From contig DTYX01000281.1 of NCBI GenBank assembly GCA_012961655.1, positions 1 through 10,033 of the forward strand: 10,033 bases of DNA, given 5' to 3'. The stretch comes from Candidatus Poribacteria bacterium (GTDB lineage: Bacteria; Poribacteria; WGA-4E; DTYX01). This document shows, one piece after another, positions 4,971 through 10,033 of this stretch (the stretch's first letter is position 1; each line of letters starts with the position of its first letter). A program made the translations under genes and the position numbers. The notes beneath the pieces were generated by a model. The model saw nothing but the letters and a program-made list of their open reading frames with translations. It searched no databases and was not told the DNA's origin.

Positions 4971-6932
4971 ATGTTAATGGCTTTTCTCAGAAAAAAATTT
5001 ATTGCCAGATTGCTGATGTTTGGCGTAGCGGTAGTTTTTATCATAGGAAGTGTGTTTATATACTCTGGAGTCAAAAGTGGGTCTTTCTTTTCAAAGGCTG
5101 AAATAGCTCTAAAGGTAAATGGTGATAAAATCACACGACAGCAATATCAAAATGCTCTGCGGAACAAAATAGACCAAGCGCGGCGGCAATATGGCGAGCG
5201 CTTTGCATCAATGAGTCAAAACATGGATTTTGAGCAGCAAACAACTGATGAATTGGTTCAACGAATACTACTAGCACAGCAAGTGAAAACCTTTAACATT
5301 AATATCAGCGACCGAGAGGTCGATGAAGCTATTATAGAAGCGGGGGCTCTCCAACTTTATCAATATCTGAGTAGTAGAGGTGAAGCGGCCAGTTATAGGC
5401 AATCTCTTAAAGAAACACTGGGGATGCAACGCTTAGTTAAAATTCTCTCTGATATGGCTGTCGTAACTGATTTAGAAGTTGAACAGGAATACAGACGACG
5501 AAATGAAAAAGCGAAGCTAAAGTATATTGAATTCTCCAATAGGGATTTTCAGAATCAGGTATCAGTTACTGACGAGCAAATTGCTGAATATTATGAAAAG
5601 CACAAAGAAAAATACAAGAAAAGCGACCAGGTCGATATAGAATATCTCAAAATCGACCCCAAGAAGCTGGAGAAAAGCATTGCTGTAAGTGATGCCGAAA
5701 TTAAAAATTATTATACGCGACACAAAGAGGATGAATTTACCGAAGAGGAAGAAGTTAAAGCAAGTCATATCCTGCTTAAAGTAGAAGCCGATTCTTCAGA
5801 AGAAGATAAAAATAAGGTAAAAGCGAAAGCTTTGGAGGTACTGGCAAAAGCCAGAGAACCGGGCACGGATTTCGCGGCTTTGGCAAAAGAATATTCCGAA
5901 GATGAAGGCTCTGCCAAAAAAGGCGGCGATTTAGGTTTCTTTAAACGCGGAAGAATGGTTAAAGAATTTGAGACGGCGGCCTTTAGTCTAAAGCCCGGTG
6001 AAATAAGCGACCTAGTTGAAAGCGCCTATGGTTACCATATCATCAAGGTCGAAGAGAAAAAAGAGAAGCGCGTTAAAACCCTGGATGAGGCAAGAGGTGA
6101 AATTCAAAAAAAGCTTGCCAAGGAGGAAGCCGTGGCAAAAGCCAAGGAAATTGCTGATGAGCTTCTGTTTGACGTAGATATAGAGGGTATGGAAGCAGCG
6201 GCAAAACTTGAGCAATATAAAGAACTCTCGCTGAAAGTGGGCAAAACTGGCTTCTTCGCCAAAGATGACAGCCAGATCCCGACTATCGGTTCAAGTTGGA
6301 CACATCGAGATTTAGTTGATAAGGTTTTTGAATTGCGGAAGGGATATACCAGCGAGGTTATTGAAATTAAAAATTACAGCGGTGAGCCTCAATCCTATTT
6401 CATTGCCAAGCTTATCGACAAAAAACTGGCTTATATTCCCGAACTTGAGGAGATAAAAGATGATGTCATCAATGATATCAAAGAGGAGAAAGCCAAGAAA
6501 TTAGCCTTTCAGACCGCGCAATCGTTAATGAAGCAAAGATCAGAGAATGAAAACCTAGAAGAACTGGCGAAAAAATATAAACCTGAAGAGACGACCAAAA
6601 AGGAACTAACAGTCAAAGAGACGCAACTCTTCACTCTCTCGACCAGTGGCTATGTTTCTGGTATGGGTAGAGCTAGAGAGGCGATGCTTGCGGCATTTGC
6701 CATGGAGAAGGATGAAGTTCGAGGGCCATTCATGGGCAGCAACGGCTCATATATCATCCAGTTGGTAGAACGGCAAGATTTTGACCACAAAAAATTCCAA
6801 GAGGATGAAAAGGAACGCATTACAATTCGCGGCAATCTGCTTAGACAAAAGAAGAATCAAATATTCCAAACTTGGTACGAAAGCATCAAAGCAGAAGCTG
6901 AAATTGTTGTGAAGCGAAAGCCTAATGTCTAA
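4971..6932 (+). CDS. Membrane-anchored SurA/PpiD-type peptidyl-prolyl cis-trans isomerase
   Basis: This 653-residue foldase probably assists newly exported proteins on the outer face of the inner membrane. It has a basic N-terminus (FLRKKF), one hydrophobic anchor (about residues 11-33) with no cleavage site, a SurA N-terminal-like chaperone region (about 45-190, starting ALKVNGDKITRQQY), charged linker repeats, a complete parvulin domain (about 262-361) with ASHIL (264-268), GGDLGFF (318-324) and YGYHIIKV (353-360), and a C-terminal region (about 430-650) that resembles the degenerate second half of PpiD. Length and order match PpiD. ATG 4971 has a near-perfect GAGGAGGT (4955-4962) eight bases ahead; ATG 4977 in frame is an alternative. 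It lies 85 bases after GGGPS and may be cotranscribed. Its last 11 bases overlap the end of the toxin relic on the other strand. Confidence 0.92.
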   Translation: MLMAFLRKKFIARLLMFGVAVVFIIGSVFIYSGVKSGSFFSKAEIALKVNGDKITRQQYQNALRNKIDQARRQYGERFASMSQNMDFEQQTTDELVQRILLAQQVKTFNINISDREVDEAIIEAGALQLYQYLSSRGEAASYRQSLKETLGMQRLVKILSDMAVVTDLEVEQEYRRRNEKAKLKYIEFSNRDFQNQVSVTDEQIAEYYEKHKEKYKKSDQVDIEYLKIDPKKLEKSIAVSDAEIKNYYTRHKEDEFTEEEEVKASHILLKVEADSSEEDKNKVKAKALEVLAKAREPGTDFAALAKEYSEDEGSAKKGGDLGFFKRGRMVKEFETAAFSLKPGEISDLVESAYGYHIIKVEEKKEKRVKTLDEARGEIQKKLAKEEAVAKAKEIADELLFDVDIEGMEAAAKLEQYKELSLKVGKTGFFAKDDSQIPTIGSSWTHRDLVDKVFELRKGYTSEVIEIKNYSGEPQSYFIAKLIDKKLAYIPELEEIKDDVINDIKEEKAKKLAFQTAQSLMKQRSENENLEELAKKYKPEETTKKELTVKETQLFTLSTSGYVSGMGRAREAMLAAFAMEKDEVRGPFMGSNGSYIIQLVERQDFDHKKFQEDEKERITIRGNLLRQKKNQIFQTWYESIKAEAEIVVKRKPNV

Positions 6933-7241
6933 ATACCTTCGCGGTAAAGCGTGTTTCGTATTGCTTTTGAGTCTTTTTTAAAAAAGCACGCGTCAATACA
7001 ATCAAATTTTGGCGGAAGAAAAAATATAGAACGCGATATTGATTTTTAGCAAAACGAATCCGCAGTTTGCGAATCTTTCCACGCACTACATCAGAATAAG
7101 ACGAGTTAAATTTGGGCCCTGTTGTTTTAGCAGTCCAAGCACTATAGCAATTTTACTCTGTATTCTGTCAGGTAGAGTTTCTATATATTCTTCCACTGGC
7201 GAATCTCCGCGCCGAATAGTGTAAAAGATAATTTCGCACAC
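6922..7241 (-). pseudogene. RelE/HigB-type toxin (phage-derived Gp49-like family), broken by a one-base deletion
   Basis: Read on the minus strand from GTG 7241, the first part gives EIIFYTIRRGDSPVEEYIET and continues to GPNLTR, the N-terminal half of Gp49-like/HigB toxins. The frame then hits a stop at 7086. Restoring one base near 7100/7101 gives YSDVVRGKIRKLRIRF, KNQYRVLYFFFRQNLIVLT and AFLKKTQK, the matching C-terminal half with its basic, RNase-type core, ending at a stop at 6922-6924. The restored protein would be 106 residues, normal for the family, whose members cut mRNA on the ribosome. No antitoxin (HigA-type helix-turn-helix) gene is seen on either side: downstream is the foldase gene and upstream is AT-rich non-coding DNA. 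I infer a solitary, inactivated toxin; a sequencing error is the main alternative. TTG 7283 in the same frame is an unlikely start because it lies upstream of the expected transcription start. Confidence 0.8.
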
Positions 7242-7271
7242 GGTATATTTCTTACTAAATTCTCCTTTCAA

Positions 7272-7300
7272 AGTATATACCAAAATTTTGAAATTATCAA
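7272..7300 (-). promoter_or_regulatory. Sigma70-like promoter for the toxin relic
   Basis: On the minus strand, TTGATA (7295-7300) and TATACT (7272-7277) are separated by 17 bases, each one mismatch from consensus. AAAGGAG follows shortly downstream, about 20 bases before GTG 7241. The promoter therefore still looks able to work although the gene it serves is broken. Confidence 0.55.
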
Positions 7301-7360
7301 GTAAAATTTTTGATTGGTATTATTCATACTTACTTAACTTCTGGTTAAATAATTTTTTAT

Positions 7361-7389
7361 TTGACAGAATCGCACATGAATGTTATATT
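7361..7389 (+). promoter_or_regulatory. Strong sigma70-like promoter for the crystallin-like genes
   Basis: TTGACA (7361-7366) is a perfect -35 element and TATATT (7384-7389) is one mismatch from the -10 consensus, with the ideal 17-base spacer. A/T-rich DNA directly upstream (7346-7360) could act as an UP element. Transcription would start near 7396, giving an untranslated leader of about 235 bases before ATG 7632. It is divergent from the promoter at 7272-7300. Confidence 0.65.
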
Positions 7390-7463
7390 TATGATAAAAT
7401 TAGGTTGTTTTCAGTAATTTCTGGTAAGGATTTTGCAATGAGGAATGGTTTGATGAGTATTGG

Positions 7464-7628
7464 ATGAATTATCGGAAAATATCTATTAGTACCAAAGATG
7501 GAAAAACTAAGTTGATATCGAAGTTAACAGAATATCTTGAGTATGGAGGGATGAATCCAATAGCAACAGATATCTTCCAGAAACGCAAATCTGCATTTGT
7601 ATTAAAATTCATAATATCGAGGCGATGA
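7464..7628 (+). CDS. Possible small leader ORF (54 codons), uncertain
   Basis: ATG 7464 opens a frame of 54 residues that ends TGA 7626-7628, three bases before the crystallin-like start at 7632. The product would be basic and hydrophilic (for example KISISTKDGKTKLISKLTEY), with no recognised domain. No good ribosome binding site precedes it, and the frame stays open upstream as far as a TAA near 7425 without another start codon. It could be a small upstream gene coupled to the next, a gene relic, or chance. Apart from this and the toxin relic, I see no gene in 6933-7631. Confidence 0.2.
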   Translation: MNYRKISISTKDGKTKLISKLTEYLEYGGMNPIATDIFQKRKSAFVLKFIISRR

Positions 7629-7631
7629 AAA

Positions 7632-9008
7632 ATGATGGTACAAAACGTCGTGTTGCCGCGCCTGATAGCTGAAGTGTATGAACGTCCATATTTTGGAGGT
7701 AAAAGAGGCATTGTGTGGCAACCTGTACGATACACTGGAAACATTGGATTTCAAGATAATATTTCATCAATTAAGGTTTTCAAAGGACCCAATTTTGCAC
7801 GGAGTGCCGATTTCAAAGCTCTTTTCTATGAACATATCGATTTCCAAGGGAAAAGGTTAGCCTTAGGACCTGGTTTCTATCCAAATATTCATGACATTGC
7901 CTACAACTTTGGCGATAGAATTACATCCATAAATTTCGGTCCTGCGCTGGACGCGCCTGGTCCTGAGTGGGGTACTATTCCTTTGATAATTGAAGTTTAT
8001 CAGGATGTTGATTTCAAAGGGAGGAAATGCACGATTTTTCGGGACATCGACCATACAGGAAAACTTGGCATTCATGATAGAATTTCATCTGTACGAATTA
8101 TCAAAGGCCCTGATTGTCCGCCGACAGGCGCGAGGGTCATCTTTTTTGAGCATGTCAATTTTGAAGGCGCTAGATTGCCGATTGAAATCTTGCCGCGGGA
8201 CGTAATCAAAGAGATTCCGAACCTTCATGTACTCCCTCAGAGCTTCGGAGATATGATTTCATCCGTTAAAATTGAGGGTTGGTCGTCATCTTCCGAATTT
8301 AACGAGACGGTTTTCGAAGATGAATTTTATTCGGATAGGATGAAGCCGGAATGGCGATGGATTGACCCCAAGGGCGGCGGTTCTTGGACTGCGAGACAAG
8401 GTTACCTTGAGATGCGGGCGGATAGAGGGCAGGACCTCTGGCATGGAGTGCGCGGACAAGGCGGCAATATGGATGCGCCGAGATTACTGATGCAAGTCGA
8501 GGGCGACTTTGCGATTGAAACCAGAATTCGGGTCTATCCGCAACTGCGGGAACACGGCGGTTTATTAGTATGGAAGAGCCCTGAAGCGTTCCTCCGATTG
8601 GAAAAGACCTCCGGCGCCCACGCGTTCAGAGGAGATGTGCGATTTGAAAGGCATGTCAATCAAGTATATACCCTGGTCGGAAGAGCTTCTGGCTTGAGAC
8701 GGCTTACTCAACTTTATCTGCGCATTGAGCGGCGCGGCAACCTCTTCTCCGCTTTCGCTTCAACCGATGGTTCCAATTGGGTAATATGTGGACAAACTTT
8801 TGTGGGTACCGGTGACCCGCTCCTTGTTGGCTTACATGCTCTATGCCCCGGGAATATCCCACCGACGCTGACCCGCTTCGATTATTTCAGACTCCAAAAA
8901 CGCCAGAGCGAGGCTGCTACATACCAACCAGTTCCTCTAATAAGTCCAGAGGATGAAGAAGAACAGTTGGAAGAGGAAAGAGCAGTGGCGCTCAGACAAA
9001 TTGTGTAA
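7632..9008 (+). CDS. Beta/gamma-crystallin (four Greek-key motifs) plus DUF1349/concanavalin-like protein, copy 1
   Basis: This 458-residue protein has two beta/gamma-crystallin domains made of four Greek-key motifs (about 11-50, 62-101, 117-156, 167-213), each closed by a calcium-site-like motif: QDNISS 41-46, GDRITS 94-99, HDRISS 148-153 and GDMISS 206-211. The family's site is (N/D)(N/D)xx(S/T)S; here the second Asp and the final Ser-Ser or Thr-Ser are kept, but the first position is Q, G, H and G, so calcium binding may be weakened. A linker is followed by a DUF1349/LamG-like beta-sandwich (about 225-424: FEDEF, PEWRWIDP, APRLLMQVEGDFAIET, GGLLVWKSPEAFLRLE, STDGSNW) and an acidic tail (PEDEEEQLEEE). 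No signal peptide or membrane segment is seen, so the location is unclear. ATG 7632 has GAGG at 7619-7622. Carbohydrate binding or hydrolysis is a family-based possibility only. Confidence 0.82.
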   Translation: MMVQNVVLPRLIAEVYERPYFGGKRGIVWQPVRYTGNIGFQDNISSIKVFKGPNFARSADFKALFYEHIDFQGKRLALGPGFYPNIHDIAYNFGDRITSINFGPALDAPGPEWGTIPLIIEVYQDVDFKGRKCTIFRDIDHTGKLGIHDRISSVRIIKGPDCPPTGARVIFFEHVNFEGARLPIEILPRDVIKEIPNLHVLPQSFGDMISSVKIEGWSSSSEFNETVFEDEFYSDRMKPEWRWIDPKGGGSWTARQGYLEMRADRGQDLWHGVRGQGGNMDAPRLLMQVEGDFAIETRIRVYPQLREHGGLLVWKSPEAFLRLEKTSGAHAFRGDVRFERHVNQVYTLVGRASGLRRLTQLYLRIERRGNLFSAFASTDGSNWVICGQTFVGTGDPLLVGLHALCPGNIPPTLTRFDYFRLQKRQSEAATYQPVPLISPEDEEEQLEEERAVALRQIV

Positions 9009-9028
9009 TTGCTGTGGTTTGAAGTAGA

Positions 9029-9057
9029 TTGACCGTTTCAGGCAGTCACCATTTATT
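9029..9057 (+). promoter_or_regulatory. Weak candidate promoter between the two crystallin-like genes
   Basis: TTGACC (9029-9034) and TTTATT (9052-9057) are 17 bases apart, with one and two mismatches from consensus. It could give the second copy its own transcript, but readthrough from the strong promoter at 7361 is equally possible. Confidence 0.3.
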
Positions 9058-9158
9058 ACTTTGGTTTTGCCAAAGAAAGCGAAGAGCGTTATGCCCTTTA
9101 CGTTATAAACAAAGTATTAGATGATGAGCGCCCCGTTTCAATTTGCAACAGAAAGTAG
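9033..9158 (+). other. Open stretch without start codon, possible coding relic; includes a perfect hairpin
   Basis: Between the paralogues a 41-codon frame is open (bounded by TGA 9030-9032 and TAG 9156-9158) and reads like protein, for example FAKESEERYALYVINKVLDD, yet has no ATG, GTG or TTG. It may be the tail of a lost gene or chance. CTTTGG (9059-9064) and CCAAAG (9070-9075) form a perfect six-base-pair hairpin with loop TTTTG; with no T-tract after it, it is at best a weak terminator. Confidence 0.25.
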
Positions 9159-9167
9159 GTGAAAAAT

Positions 9168-10033
9168 ATGCCCACGATAATGCCGCGACTTATTGTTGAG
9201 GTATTTCAACATACAAACTATAGAGGCAGACAGGGTTACATTTGTGAACCCGTCAGATATACAGGGGATATTGGATTTCAGGATAATATATCATCCATTA
9301 AAATTTACAAGGGGCCTCAATTCAATCTCAGCCCCAATATGAAAGCGTTTTTCTATGAGGACATAAATTTCCAAGGAAGGTATATCGTTTTGGGGCCTGG
9401 TTTTTATCCGAATATTCATGACCTCGCCTATAATTTGGGCGATAGAATCTCATCCATCCATTTCAAACCAAGTTTGGACCACTCTGGACCCGAATGGGGC
9501 ACAATTCCAGCTATCGTTGAAGTGTATCAACACGCTGATTTCAAAGGGTTAATGGCGACAATTATCAGAGATGTAGCGTATACAGGTATACTGGGACTTC
9601 CTAATGATACAATTTCATCAGTGAGAGTTTTCAAAGGTCCAGATTGTCCACTAACTGGCATAGACGTGATTTTCTATGAACATCGGGATTTTGAGGGCGC
9701 TGAACTGCGAATCAACCTCAAACCTGAAGAATACAAAGTGGAGATTCCAAACCTTCACATACTCCCTCAAAGCTTTGGAGATATTATCTCCTCTGTAAAG
9801 ATCGAAGGTTGGTCGTCATCAAGTGAGTTTAATGAAACCGTTTTTGAAGATGAATTCATAGGTAGCGCATTAAATCCAGAATGGATGTGGGAAGACCCAC
9901 GAGGGGGCGGTTCATGGCAAGAGAGACAAGGATTTCTGGAAATGCGGGCGGACCCAGGTCAGGATTTATGGCATGGAAGTCCGCCTGGACGCGGCGGTAA
10001 CATGGATGCGCCGCGCATTCTTATGGAAGTAAC
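9168..10033 (+). CDS. Beta/gamma-crystallin plus DUF1349-like protein, copy 2, 3' end cut by window
   Basis: ATG 9168 is preceded by AGGTG (about 9156-9160) at good distance; 288 codons are visible and the frame runs off the window. It aligns colinearly with copy 1 from PRLIVEV to the start of the DUF1349-like domain (NMDAPRILMEV). The four site motifs read QDNISS (38-43), GDRISS (91-96), NDTISS (146-151) and GDIISS (204-209); the third is the full calcium-binding consensus, unlike copy 1. The linker region is nearly identical in protein (2 changes in 36 residues) while about half its codons differ silently, showing an older duplication kept under selection. No signal peptide is visible. It is 159 bases from copy 1, same strand, probably expressed with it. 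The C-terminal sandwich and any tail lie beyond the window. Confidence 0.82.
   Translation, partial: MPTIMPRLIVEVFQHTNYRGRQGYICEPVRYTGDIGFQDNISSIKIYKGPQFNLSPNMKAFFYEDINFQGRYIVLGPGFYPNIHDLAYNLGDRISSIHFKPSLDHSGPEWGTIPAIVEVYQHADFKGLMATIIRDVAYTGILGLPNDTISSVRVFKGPDCPLTGIDVIFYEHRDFEGAELRINLKPEEYKVEIPNLHILPQSFGDIISSVKIEGWSSSSEFNETVFEDEFIGSALNPEWMWEDPRGGGSWQERQGFLEMRADPGQDLWHGSPPGRGGNMDAPRILMEV

Noticed and set aside
6973..6986. Palindrome CTTTTTTAAAAAAG as a transcription terminator after the foldase gene
   Set aside because: It has no GC-rich stem or loop and lies within the coding sequence of the toxin relic, where it encodes FLKK.

Overview
The window looks bacterial but carries an archaeal-type membrane-lipid gene set. 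Bacterial markers are a membrane-anchored SurA/PpiD-type foldase, beta/gamma-crystallin plus DUF1349-like proteins, and sigma70-like promoters. The lipid genes encode a UbiA-family prenyltransferase of the digeranylgeranylglyceryl-phosphate synthase type, a 2[4Fe-4S] ferredoxin, a geranylgeranyl reductase-family flavoprotein and a geranylgeranylglyceryl-phosphate synthase (PcrB/GGGPS). Such sets have been reported from uncultured bacteria of the FCB superphylum (for example Cloacimonetes and relatives; Villanueva et al., ISME J 2021). An FCB or neighbouring candidate phylum (Latescibacteria or Poribacteria are possible) is my inference; the phylum cannot be fixed from this window.

Layout. 1-784: 3' end of the UbiA gene, then the ferredoxin. 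785-2792: a block that separates the ferredoxin from its expected partner, the reductase. It holds a signal-less, sugar-binding-protein-like gene with an N-terminal helical module, an 85-residue and a 139-residue unknown, and hairpin-rich gaps. 2793-4885: the reductase, a structured intergenic region, and GGGPS. 4971-6932: PpiD-like foldase. 6922-7241, minus strand: a RelE/HigB-type (phage Gp49-like) toxin gene broken by one missing base but still with a good promoter. 7361-10033: a strong forward promoter, a long leader, and two tandem paralogous beta/gamma-crystallin/DUF1349-like genes, the second cut by the window end.

How the genes could work together: GGGPS joins sn-glycerol-1-phosphate to geranylgeranyl diphosphate, UbiA adds the second geranylgeranyl chain, and the flavoprotein, probably fed electrons by the ferredoxin, saturates the chains. 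Glycerol-1-phosphate dehydrogenase, CDP-archaeol synthase and a prenyl-diphosphate synthase are not in the window. The foldase would act on exported proteins. The crystallin-like proteins have no visible signal peptide and no evident link to the lipid genes.

All genes in the window are on the plus strand except the toxin relic. I see no tRNA, rRNA, CRISPR array, transposase or replication origin.
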